Notes: generated from the letters alone by a model not told the origin. DNA of 64,000 nucleotides from Candidatus Gastranaerophilales bacterium (GCA_944326425.1 CALVDX010000008.1:1-64000); one strand, 5' to 3'; shown: positions 17,496 to 26,549, numbered from the stretch's first letter. A program made the numbers and translations.

Positions 17496-18671
17496 ATGTC
17501 AAGAGAGCTTTCTATAATAATTTTTGACAAGAATAACCTGTCGTCGGAATTAACCGAAATATATTTAAAAGAACTGGAATATATAAAAACGGTTAAGATT
17601 TATCAGGATTATGTTCAGGGACTTGAAGAGTGTGCTGCATTGCCGCCGCAGGCTGCCATTGTCGATATAACCGAAAATATGGAATTCGGGCTTGATATTG
17701 TTTCAAAGCTTTCCAAATCAAAAATTCCGGTTATTGTTACTTCGCTAAATACTAATGCTTCTACGATTATTAAGGCTTTAAGATGCGGTGCTGTTGAGTT
17801 TTTGGCTAAACCGGTTTTAAAAAATGAGCTTCATTCTGCAATTTTAAAATTAGTAAATTCCGATACCGGCGGAGAAGATGCAGAATGCAAAATAATTACA
17901 TTATTCTCCGGTAAAGGCGGCAGCGGTAAAACTACTGTAGGGGTAAATCTTTCACTTGAACTGGCACGTCTTACGGGAAAAAAAACTGCGCTTGTAGATA
18001 TGAACTTTTGTATGGGGGAAGCGGCATCATTTTTGGGTTTGAAAAGTTCGTTTAATTTTAGCAGTGTACTTGAAAATATTGACAATATTAAACCTGATAT
18101 GCTTCTGGGAACTTTTGAAAAATATTCTGATACAGAGCTTTATATTTTATCAGAGTCCGTGAATGGAGAACTCCTTTCTGCGGTTACATTTAATCGTGTT
18201 GCAAGGTTTTTTAAAATTTTAAGAGAGATGTTTTCATACATAATTGTTGATTTACCCACCACTGCTGATGATAAAGTGTTTAAAACATTGAAGCTGGCAG
18301 ATTATATTTTGTATATTACTTCAGTTAATTATAGTGCGTTGAAAAATACAAAAAATTGTATAAAAATCCTTTCCGATAATGGTGTTTCCAGAGATAAAAT
18401 AAAGATAATACTTAACAGGTATATAGAAAATGACGAACTAACAACAGAAGAAATAGAAAATGAATTAGGGATGGAAATTTATAAGAAGATTCCTAATAAT
18501 TATTTTACAGTTATGTCAGCAATAAATAAAGGTATTTCTGTACCTGAAGAAAATATAAATTCAAATGTTGCAGAAAGTTTTAGAGAGCTTGCAGTAATGC
18601 TTTCTGATAACATAATAGAAAATAGTTTAAAAAATATAAGAGGCAGATATGAATATCAGAGCGCGAATTAA
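17496..18671 (+). CDS. CpaE/TadZ-like receiver-ATPase
   Basis: About 391 residues. Residues 1-120 resemble a response-regulator receiver domain: the IVDITE Asp is at the phosphoacceptor strand and FLAKPV supplies the conserved Lys. Residues 130-370 are a MinD/ParA-type ATPase with the deviant Walker A GKGGSGKTT, then ALVDMNF and YIIVDLP. This order is that of CpaE/TadZ, which localises Tad-type pilus assembly at the cell pole or membrane. It overlaps a CpaF-like gene by 23 nt, but no other tad gene is present, so the partner complex lies elsewhere or is lost. Confidence 0.8.
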   Translation: MSRELSIIIFDKNNLSSELTEIYLKELEYIKTVKIYQDYVQGLEECAALPPQAAIVDITENMEFGLDIVSKLSKSKIPVIVTSLNTNASTIIKALRCGAVEFLAKPVLKNELHSAILKLVNSDTGGEDAECKIITLFSGKGGSGKTTVGVNLSLELARLTGKKTALVDMNFCMGEAASFLGLKSSFNFSSVLENIDNIKPDMLLGTFEKYSDTELYILSESVNGELLSAVTFNRVARFFKILREMFSYIIVDLPTTADDKVFKTLKLADYILYITSVNYSALKNTKNCIKILSDNGVSRDKIKIILNRYIENDELTTEEIENELGMEIYKKIPNNYFTVMSAINKGISVPEENINSNVAESFRELAVMLSDNIIENSLKNIRGRYEYQSAN

Positions 18672-19779
18672 AAATAGTAAGTATGATATGGATTTGACCG
18701 AGCTTAAGTCTGTTTTACTTGAAGCCGTTGCAAGGTGCGGGTATACGACAAAAGAAGAAATCGGCAAACTTGTAGAAATGGAACTAAGAAATCATGAAAA
18801 TATGAGTGTCAGTAATTATGATTTACAGAGACTTATAACCTTTTTGGTTTCGAGTGTAAATGCATTTGAAGTTATAACTGATGTTTTTGATAATGATGAG
18901 GATGTAGATACTGTTTTTGTGAATTCTTTAACAAGTGTTGTTGCAGAAGGTAAAAATGGCGTACGTGATTTAAATCTTACAATAGCAGATGGTGATAAAT
19001 TTGTAGAAGAGATTCTTAAGAATTGTAATTATACAAAAAAAGAGAATGGAAAAATCATAGATGCCGTGTCCTCTACCGGTGTCCGGTTTCATATTATAAT
19101 GGAACCTCTTGTTTCAGCTGCGCCGGTTATGGTGATTAAAAAATTCAAGCCGCAAATTGCAAATTTTCAGTCATTAATAGATAACGATTTTATTATCGAT
19201 AAAATGGCGGATTTTTTATCTCTGGCAATAAGTGCGCATCGTAATATAATAGTTAAAGGGCTTCCAAACAGCGGAAAAACTACTTTGTTGAATGCGCTTG
19301 TCTCAAAAATACGGGGAGACCAACGCATAGTTTTGGTATCCGATTTTGACGAAATAAAAATTTCTCATAACAATATTGTACGGTGCAGGCTAGACGGTGT
19401 TAAAGTTTCAGAATTGTTAAGACTTTTACCGCAGCGTATAGTTTTGGACGGGTGTAATAATCCCGAAATAATACGCGAACTTATAAAGTCTGATATTACG
19501 GGTATAATTGTTTCCACTGATAATATAGCAGAGGATTTGCGTGATATTCCTAATTCTGTTACTATTAACCTTAAAAAATTAACAGATGGAACTAGAAAAA
19601 TAATTTCTGTTACAGAAGAGCAGGATGAATTATTCAGGTTTGACGCGGATTATGTAGAGGACGGTAAAGTCATAGGCCGGTTTGAAACACTGCGTGATAT
19701 TCCTTTGTATGATGCTAATAATGAAGATTATGAATTAGAGGAACTTGCATCATTATCGGAACATCTTGCAGAAAAATAG
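18649..19779 (+). CDS. Degenerate CpaF/secretion ATPase-like protein
   Basis: A 376-residue protein with the layout of CpaF/TadA secretion ATPases: a helical N domain (1-85), a VDTVFVN...EGKNGVRDLNL strand region and a C-terminal RecA-like domain with Walker A GLPNSGKTT near residue 205. Where CpaF normally has the Walker B/catalytic RIVVGEVRG, this protein reads RIVLDGCN, and the usual GHEGSLTTIHA His box is replaced by a segment lacking His (DITGIIVSTDN). It may bind ATP but hydrolyse it poorly, or act as a regulatory paralogue. AAGAGG precedes the ATG. It is cotranscribed with the CpaE-like gene. Confidence 0.75.
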   Translation: MNIRARIKNSKYDMDLTELKSVLLEAVARCGYTTKEEIGKLVEMELRNHENMSVSNYDLQRLITFLVSSVNAFEVITDVFDNDEDVDTVFVNSLTSVVAEGKNGVRDLNLTIADGDKFVEEILKNCNYTKKENGKIIDAVSSTGVRFHIIMEPLVSAAPVMVIKKFKPQIANFQSLIDNDFIIDKMADFLSLAISAHRNIIVKGLPNSGKTTLLNALVSKIRGDQRIVLVSDFDEIKISHNNIVRCRLDGVKVSELLRLLPQRIVLDGCNNPEIIRELIKSDITGIIVSTDNIAEDLRDIPNSVTINLKKLTDGTRKIISVTEEQDELFRFDADYVEDGKVIGRFETLRDIPLYDANNEDYELEELASLSEHLAEK

Positions 19780-20176
19780 AAAACCAAGGGCCTTATATAC
19801 AACTTTACACCAAATACATTCAAAATACAGGTATAATGTCATTCCGAACTTGTTTCGGAATCTTACCGGTAGAAAGCCCCTGAAGCGCGAACGAGCAGAG
19901 AGCGGAGCCCGGAAACGGTGAGTTTTCGGGCGCAGACTCGTTTAACGCGAATGAGCAAGAACCAAGTTCAGGGGGCAATTTTAACTTTTTTAGTGTAAAC
20001 TGTGATATAAATCCCAAAAACAAAGGGTTGATTATCAGATATGTTAATGGTAGACTTTACATAGCGGGGTATAAATCAAGCAGCGGCTGATTGATAACCT
20101 CCGGCGGTTTTCCGGACATTTACCGGTAAATCTGTGAAAATATGACGATACGCAAGACGGGCTGTGTGGTTGTAGC
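19780..20176. other. Gene-poor stretch with structured repeat
   Basis: No convincing coding frame on either strand. It holds a short palindrome (ATTCCGAA-CTTG-TTTCGGAAT, about 19841-19859), the repeat element at 19876-19976, and further unremarkable sequence to the duplicated tRNA-leader block. Confidence 0.5.
19876..19976. repeat. Nested inverted-repeat element 3 (same core as 13962-14084)
   Basis: Outer arms GCCCCTGAA (19876-19884) and TTCAGGGGGC (19967-19976) pair with one bulge. The inside carries the shared core order GAGCAGAG, GCGGAG, ACGGTGAGTTTT, GTTTAACGCGA, GAGCAA. The outer arms differ from element 2 while the core is kept. Confidence 0.65.
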
Positions 20177-20235
20177 AACGCAAGCCCAGGGCAAATTGAA
20201 AACAAAATAAACAAAAGTCGTCACGGGCCTGTGGC
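20177..20235 (+). repeat. 59-bp direct repeat, copy 1, ending in a tRNA 5' fragment
   Basis: This 59-bp block is identical to 20315-20373. It ends in GGGCCTGTGGC (the first 11 nt of the tRNA at 20363), but the rest of the tRNA is missing here. The 79 bp that follow form two hairpins (GCAAAA...TTTTGC and GACTATGC-like arms around 20288-20314). Confidence 0.85.
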
Positions 20236-20314
20236 ACTCTGCCGAGCAAAAGGTGACTAAATGTCACGTTTTGCGAGAGGAAGGTAGCGTACTATGCGGA
20301 GCATAGTCAGCGCT

Positions 20315-20362
20315 AACGCAAGCCCAGGGCAAATTGAAAACAAAATAAACAAAAGTCGTCAC

Positions 20363-20373
<11 letters not shown>
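20315..20373 (+). repeat. 59-bp direct repeat, copy 2, leading into the intact tRNA
   Basis: Identical to 20177-20235, 138 bp downstream of it. It covers the sequence just upstream of the tRNA and its first 11 nucleotides. Confidence 0.85.
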
Positions 20374-20433
<60 letters not shown>

Positions 20434-20434
<1 letters not shown>

Positions 20435-20470
20435 AAAAAGAGACGGGATTTCAATTCCCGTCTCTTTTTT
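20434..20470 (+). terminator. Terminator of the CAU tRNA
   Basis: Positions 20434-20448 pair with 20456-20470 (15 bp) around a 7-nt loop and end in a T6 tract. Confidence 0.9.
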
Positions 20471-20735
20471 ATTTTAGTGTTGTTTGTATAATAAAATTGT
20501 ATTGAAGTGAGTGTTTGCGAAGGGCAGATGGTGCGATTATTCCAGCTAATAGGCTTGAGCCGCGTATTTTTTGTGCAGAAAATAATCAAACTATATGAGT
20601 CACTGATTACTCTTTTTTTCTACTTACTTATGTTTTTATTTTTTTTAATTGACTTTTTCTTTTCTCAACAAGTCTTTTTTGTCCAGCGTAGTTAAAGAGT
20701 TTTTTAAATAATTTATAAACCTTGATTAAAGAATT

Positions 20736-20764
20736 TTGACAATAATAATAAGTTTTAGTATATT
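20736..20764 (+). promoter_or_regulatory. Near-consensus promoter before a 17-codon ORF
   Basis: TTGACA (20736-20741), exactly 17 nt, TATATT (20759-20764). One of the best sigma-70-like promoters in the window. Predicted transcript start about 20771. Confidence 0.65.
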
Positions 20765-20798
20765 TGTGTAATAAAGTTAAGAAATAAAGAGGTGTGGA

Positions 20799-20852
20799 TT
20801 GGCAAGCTTAAAAAAATTATTAAAACTTTTCTTTGAGAAGGTATTTATATAA
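20799..20852 (+). CDS. Candidate 17-residue cationic amphipathic peptide
   Basis: A TTG-started ORF of 17 codons encodes MASLKKLLKLFFEKVFI. It has four Lys and one Glu, alternating with Leu/Phe/Val/Ile so that one helix face is hydrophobic. A near-consensus promoter lies 35 nt upstream, and AAAGAGG sits 6 nt before the TTG. The pattern resembles small membrane-active peptides such as type I toxin or phenol-soluble-modulin-like peptides, but no homolog is recognised. It ends 15 nt before the convergent gene at 20868. Alternative starts at GTG 20792 or 20794 overlap the ribosome binding site. Too short to be sure it is translated. Confidence 0.4.
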   Translation: MASLKKLLKLFFEKVFI

Positions 20853-20860
20853 GTTTTACT

Positions 20861-20894
20861 GGGTATTTTAAGTTAAGTCTTTATTAAAATACCC
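20861..20894. terminator. Hairpin at the convergent gene ends
   Basis: GGGTATTTTAA (20861-20871) pairs perfectly with TTAAAATACCC (20884-20894) around a 12-nt loop. It could end the peptide transcript; it overlaps the last codons of the minus-strand gene. No long T tract follows. Confidence 0.45.
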
Positions 20895-21602
20895 GACTAG
20901 GAACTTTAATTTTTTAATCGCCTCTTCATAAGTAATTACTAATGACCCGAGGAGTCTGTGGTCAAAAAGTTCTACTGTTTGATTATTTTTGTTTACTTTT
21001 TTTATACTGTAGCAGTGGTGGTTGCTGAAATTTTTACTAAAATTTATCGCTGTTCCTGCAACAAAACTGCTGTCAGGATTATCGCTTATTTTATCAAAAA
21101 TATCTCTGCTTTCTTTTTCTTTTGATTTAAGGGTGAACCTTATGCTGCTTTCATTAAGTTCCATTGGTTTTATACCCGTAAACATTTCAAGGAAGTTTGA
21201 CGGTTTGTTAAACTCAAATTCTTCATTGCAGTTAGGAATGCGGCATACAAAGGACTTTTTAGAAGGATACTGCTGCAAAAGTTTGTTCATTGCTACTTCT
21301 AGTGCTTTAATAATGGGATTATGCGGAAAGTATTTATTTATTGGTATAGGGTTTAGAAACTTGTCCATATAAATCAAATCATCTGCTTCTTTTTTTGTTA
21401 CAAAAAAATCTTTGCTTTCTCCGTTGATATTTCTGAATTTTATACGGTAATCATTTCCGCAATGTGCAATATTTTCAGCAAGAATTTTCATCCCGTTCTT
21501 GCTTCTTGTAAGCGCACCAATGGAGGAAACAAGATAACAATCCTGAAAATACTGTATTGCATATTTAAGGTTTTGGATTTCATTAGGACTGATAGGTTTC
21601 AT
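20868..21602 (-). CDS. Putative calpain/papain-like cysteine protease
   Basis: A 244-residue soluble protein with no obvious signal peptide. The N-terminal QYFQDCYLVSSIGALTRSKNG (from residue 17) resembles the calpain active-site helix (Q...DC(W/Y)LxxxxxAL), making Cys22 the candidate nucleophile. Near the C terminus, NHHCYSIKKV resembles the calpain (G)HAYSV strand (His196), and VELFDHR puts Asp214 where calpains have Asn in LxNPWG. Spacing and order fit a small C2-like peptidase domain of unusual composition. The assignment is by motif only. It converges on the 17-aa peptide gene and is divergent from an HNH protein gene. Confidence 0.5.
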   Translation of the reverse strand: MKPISPNEIQNLKYAIQYFQDCYLVSSIGALTRSKNGMKILAENIAHCGNDYRIKFRNINGESKDFFVTKKEADDLIYMDKFLNPIPINKYFPHNPIIKALEVAMNKLLQQYPSKKSFVCRIPNCNEEFEFNKPSNFLEMFTGIKPMELNESSIRFTLKSKEKESRDIFDKISDNPDSSFVAGTAINFSKNFSNHHCYSIKKVNKNNQTVELFDHRLLGSLVITYEEAIKKLKFLVGYFNKDLT

Positions 21603-21678
21603 ATTTTCTGTAAAACATGTGAAGAATAAAAATTGCCTTTACTACATTATACTTGCAAAGCTGATAAAATCCGGTTAA

Positions 21679-21684
21679 TATAAT
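21679..21684 (+). promoter_or_regulatory. -10 box of the HNH gene
   Basis: TATAAT at 21679-21684, followed by ATAGAGGTTG ribosome binding site and a GTG start at 21705. Confidence 0.5.
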
Positions 21685-21704
21685 AAGTATATAGAGGTTG
21701 ATAA

Positions 21705-22811
21705 GTGCGTATCCGTCCAATATCAGTTTATAAATATAACCCGCCCGCGTATACGGTAGGTTTAACAGTGCCGCGGTATGGATATTTACAATCTGCAGAG
21801 GTTGATACTGTTACTTTTCAGGGGAATAATACTTCTGCGGGGAATGTCCTAAAAAAGCTGCGGAATGTGATATGTCCGTATACCGGCGTGAAGATGATTT
21901 CCGGAGCCGAGATTAGAGGGATTGAAAAAAGAATAGATAAATCAACAAATATTAAAACCGGTGTTGGAATTTTATCCGGCTACACCGGTTATATGCAGAA
22001 GGTTGAAAAACAGATGTTTGAGATCTTTAAGAAATATTCTGAGATTAACCCAGGAGGAAAGTTTCAGGATTGCTTAAAAAAGATGTATGATGATGCGCTT
22101 GCCAAATTAAAAATAGAAGAATTTTTGGTGCTGGACAATGTTGATAAGATTTCTCTTGAACTCTCACCGAAAGCGGCGCTTGCCGTGAGGAGCAAAACAA
22201 CCCGCTGCAGACAGGTTATACTCGCTAACCGTGCAGAAGATACATTTAAGAGAAAAACTTTTATTACCTCTCTTGATGAGATTACGCCATCTAACCCTGA
22301 TGAGGCAAAAATATTAGAACGGATGAAGGATCAGGCGTTGTATCTGCCGACATCAGGAACAAGCGAAAACGCTTTTGTAGTAAAGTACGCAGGTCGTTCA
22401 GAACAGGAAATTGCAAAGAGACTTTTGAGGGCTTCTGTTGCAACGATTGAGCATGTAAGACCTGATTCAAAAGGCGGTGGAAATACTCTTGGAAACTTTA
22501 TGCTTGTATCAGCGCAGGCGAACAGCAATCGTGCTAATATGCCGCTTGAAAAATATATCGGGCGTTATCCGGATATTCCTAAATACTGTCAGCAATATAT
22601 AAATCAGATAATAAATTTAATTTATAAGGGAAAGCTTGGCGGGTGTGAAACATATCCTTATAAAATCAAAAAAACATTAGTGCAGGAAACAAACGGACAG
22701 GTAGTTCTAAACCTTTCAAAATATCGTTATACCGAGCGTCAAGCTGAAAAAATGGTAAAACAATATCATTTGCGTGCAGGGAAAAATATCATTGCTGGTA
22801 ACAGATATTGA
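21705..22811 (+). CDS. HNH-endonuclease-like protein with F-x-G N-terminal segment
   Basis: A 368-residue protein. Residues 1-40 are a Pro/Tyr/Val-rich segment ending TVTFQGN, similar in style to the starts of two other proteins in the window. CPYTG at about residue 58 and CRQ in the middle offer possible metal ligands. The HNH-like core is IEHVRPDSKGGGNTLGNFML (E249-H250 onward) followed by ANSNRANMP, the usual E-H...GG.N...LV...N..R...P order. The C terminus is basic. It starts with GTG after AGAGG. It may be a DNA- or RNA-cleaving effector or toxin; no immunity gene is recognised. Confidence 0.65.
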   Translation: MRIRPISVYKYNPPAYTVGLTVPRYGYLQSAEVDTVTFQGNNTSAGNVLKKLRNVICPYTGVKMISGAEIRGIEKRIDKSTNIKTGVGILSGYTGYMQKVEKQMFEIFKKYSEINPGGKFQDCLKKMYDDALAKLKIEEFLVLDNVDKISLELSPKAALAVRSKTTRCRQVILANRAEDTFKRKTFITSLDEITPSNPDEAKILERMKDQALYLPTSGTSENAFVVKYAGRSEQEIAKRLLRASVATIEHVRPDSKGGGNTLGNFMLVSAQANSNRANMPLEKYIGRYPDIPKYCQQYINQIINLIYKGKLGGCETYPYKIKKTLVQETNGQVVLNLSKYRYTERQAEKMVKQYHLRAGKNIIAGNRY

Positions 22812-22886
22812 TAAAAGATCTGTCAGAAATATTTTCTGTCATCTTGGTTGATATATTCCAGAAGTTATTGATGCTCTATCGTCAGG

Positions 22887-23090
22887 TTTGCAGATTGTAT
22901 TTTTGCGGGACAAAAGCATGTCCACCCTATATCGTTAAGCTTGTAGTTTATATCTCAGTATGGCAAAATCATTTACCCCCCCAACCGCTAAGCTTGTAGT
23001 TTATATCTCAGTATGGCAAAATCATTTCCCCCCCCCCCAACCGCTAAGCTTGTAGTTTATATTCCGTGGTGGTAAAATCATTTACCCCCG
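22887..23090 (+). repeat. Tandem 53-56 bp repeats upstream of glmS
   Basis: Three clear copies begin at 22936, 22989 and 23045, each with TAAGCTTGTAGTTTATAT, a middle GG(C/T)AAAATCATTT and a run of 5-11 C. The third copy contains the hairpin GGTAAA-ATCA-TTTACC. A fourth, decayed copy is suggested at about 22887-22932. The C runs differ in length (7, 11 and 5). No repeat-spacer structure of a CRISPR. The block ends 56 bp before the glmS -10. Confidence 0.8.
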
Positions 23091-23145
23091 GATTAAGAGA
23101 ATATAAAGAAATCAGGTTTTTGATTTTTTGATGTTAAAATATTTT

Positions 23146-23151
23146 TATAAT
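23146..23151 (+). promoter_or_regulatory. -10 box of glmS
   Basis: TATAAT at 23146-23151 with no good -35; the leader would be about 15 nt and holds AAGGAGC ahead of the ATG. Confidence 0.45.
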
Positions 23152-23172
23152 AGTAAATAAGGAGCATCAGGT

Positions 23173-25017
23173 ATGTGCGGGATTGTAGGGTATATAGGTA
23201 AAGGCTGCGCTTTGGATATTCTTTTGAACGGGTTGTCCAAACAGGAGTATCGCGGATATGATTCCGCGGGGCTTGCACTTATTGTTAATGATAAAGTTGA
23301 AGTATTTAAAGAAGAAGGCAAGCTGATTAACCTTAGAAACAAAATTAAACCTCATGCCGCTAGACTTTTATCCTCCCATTCCGGTATAGGCCATATAAGA
23401 TGGGCGACACACGGTGCGCCTACGACTTTAAATGCCCATCCTCATCAGTGTAACTGCGGTAAAGTGGTTGTTGTTCATAATGGCATTATTGAAAATTTTA
23501 AAGAATTAAAAAATGAATTAGAAGCTTGCGGATGCCGTTTTAAAACCCAGACAGATACGGAAGTTATTGCGCATCTTGTCGCTCATGAATTTTCTAAAGT
23601 TAAAAATTTGACAGAGGCAGTTTGTTTGGCAACTAAAAGATTGGAAGGCTCTTATGCTCTTTGTATAATGCATCAGGATGTAAAAGATACGATTGTTGCA
23701 ACAAAACGTAATGCGCCGCTTCTGGTTGGTGTCGGTGAAGGTGAATATTTTGTGGCCTCTGATGTTCCTGCAATAATTGAATATACAAAAAAAGCTGTTT
23801 ATCTTGAGGATAATCAAGTAGCAACAATTCATAGTGATTTTCTGGGGATAATGGATATTGACCATAATATAATAACTCCTCATATTGAAGTTTTGCCATG
23901 GGAGTCTGTATCATTAAGCAAAATGGGGTATAAGCACTTTATGCTTAAAGAAATCCATGAGCAGCCGGATGTAATAAGAAACATACTTGCTGATAAACTT
24001 CACAGTTCTGATGCAGATGTTAGTTTGAGCGGGGTTAATATTGATAAATCAATGCTCAGACATTTAAACAGAATACAGGTTGTAGCCTGCGGAACATCTT
24101 TGCATGCTGCTATTATCGGGAAATATATAATTGAAACTCTTTGTGATATAGCTGTGGACATTGAGCCGTCAAGCGAGTATATTTACAGAAAAACGCTTAC
24201 AGACAAAAATACGCTTGTAATCGGAGTATCGCAGTCCGGAGAAACGGCCGATACGCTTACAGCCGTGAGACAATCAAAGAAACGCGGGTCGCATATTCTT
24301 ATTATTACAAATCGTCCTGATTCAACAATGGCGCGGGAAGCAGACAGTTTAATTCCCGTGAATGCCGGAATTGAGGTAAGTGTTGCGGCTACAAAATCCT
24401 ATATAGCACAGGTTATGTCTTTTTATCTTCTTGCAATACATATTGCTCAAATGAAAGGTACTGTTGATGAGAGTTTGACATCGGCACTAAAACATGAATT
24501 AATAATGCTTCCTATGAAAATAGAATCTGTGTTATCGCATAAAGAGCAAATAGCGGAAGTTGCCAGAATTTATTCAGGGTTTAAAAATTTTGTATTTATT
24601 GCGCGGGGTATAAATTATGCAACCGCTTTGGAGGGTGCATTAAAACTTAAGGAAATAAGTTATATAAATGCAACGGGTTATCCGGCAGGAGAGCTTAAGC
24701 ACGGCCCTATTGCAATGCTTGATGAAACAATGCCGGTTATGTCAATTTTGATGACCGGATGTGTGTATGACAAAATTCTTTCAAACAGTGAAGAAGCTAA
24801 AGCCAGAAATGCAAGGATGATTGCACTTACTGATTCTGAAGATGAAAAATTGCTAGAACTGTTTGAACATATAATAAGAGTTCCTCAGGTTCATGAGCTT
24901 GTATCTCCAATTCTAGCCATTGTTCCGCTGCAGCTGCTCGCATACTATATTGCAGAGTACCTTGGCAAAGACGTAGATCAGCCGCGAAACCTTGCAAAAT
25001 CCGTAACTGTAGAATAA
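23173..25017 (+). CDS. glmS: Glutamine-fructose-6-phosphate aminotransferase
   Basis: A 614-residue enzyme making glucosamine-6-phosphate for peptidoglycan and LPS. The glutaminase domain starts with MCGIVGYIG; Cys2 is the nucleophile after Met removal, and YRGYDSAG and HIRWATHG follow. The isomerase half has two SIS domains (VACGTSLHAA near residue 305; GVSQSGETADT near 355) and ends DQPRNLAKSVTVE, the conserved C terminus. Length is typical. AAGGAG precedes the ATG. Its stop overlaps a 54-codon ORF. No glmS ribozyme is recognised in the leader; upstream tandem repeats are its only unusual context. Confidence 0.97.
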   Translation: MCGIVGYIGKGCALDILLNGLSKQEYRGYDSAGLALIVNDKVEVFKEEGKLINLRNKIKPHAARLLSSHSGIGHIRWATHGAPTTLNAHPHQCNCGKVVVVHNGIIENFKELKNELEACGCRFKTQTDTEVIAHLVAHEFSKVKNLTEAVCLATKRLEGSYALCIMHQDVKDTIVATKRNAPLLVGVGEGEYFVASDVPAIIEYTKKAVYLEDNQVATIHSDFLGIMDIDHNIITPHIEVLPWESVSLSKMGYKHFMLKEIHEQPDVIRNILADKLHSSDADVSLSGVNIDKSMLRHLNRIQVVACGTSLHAAIIGKYIIETLCDIAVDIEPSSEYIYRKTLTDKNTLVIGVSQSGETADTLTAVRQSKKRGSHILIITNRPDSTMAREADSLIPVNAGIEVSVAATKSYIAQVMSFYLLAIHIAQMKGTVDESLTSALKHELIMLPMKIESVLSHKEQIAEVARIYSGFKNFVFIARGINYATALEGALKLKEISYINATGYPAGELKHGPIAMLDETMPVMSILMTGCVYDKILSNSEEAKARNARMIALTDSEDEKLLELFEHIIRVPQVHELVSPILAIVPLQLLAYYIAEYLGKDVDQPRNLAKSVTVE

Positions 25018-25181
25018 TGAAAATAATTTCTGAAAATATACAACTTAAAAATATTAATACTTTTACCACAGAATATATTGAATCGGAATTAAAAAAAATG
25101 AATATTGATGCGGTAAGGTGGGCTGTTATTGATGTGAATGAAAAAATTTTTACACTCTGTGTTTCTCATGTTATAATTTAG
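25017..25181 (+). CDS. Small ORF coupled to glmS
   Basis: A 54-codon ORF whose ATG overlaps the glmS stop codon (TAATG), a classic coupling layout. The product starts MKIISENIQLKNINTF and continues as a small mixed helix/strand protein with one Trp and one Cys. It has no membrane segment and no recognised family. It ends 12 nt before the inverted-repeat leader of ahcY. It is real if the coupling is conserved; otherwise a chance frame. Confidence 0.5.
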   Translation: MKIISENIQLKNINTFTTEYIESELKKMNIDAVRWAVIDVNEKIFTLCVSHVII

Positions 25182-25188
25182 GTTGTGA

Positions 25189-26526
<1,338 letters not shown>

Positions 26527-26549
26527 ATTTAATAAATATAATAAGTGGT

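Noticed and set aside
20507-20695. 62-codon plus-strand ORF after the CAU tRNA
   Set aside because: Low-complexity Phe/Leu sequence from T runs, no ribosome binding site.
22936-23090. Possible CRISPR array
   Set aside because: Only three units with almost no variable spacer; the whole 53-56 bp unit repeats, so it is a tandem repeat.
23091-23172. glmS ribozyme in the glmS leader
   Set aside because: The predicted leader is only about 15 nt; no ribozyme core is recognisable.
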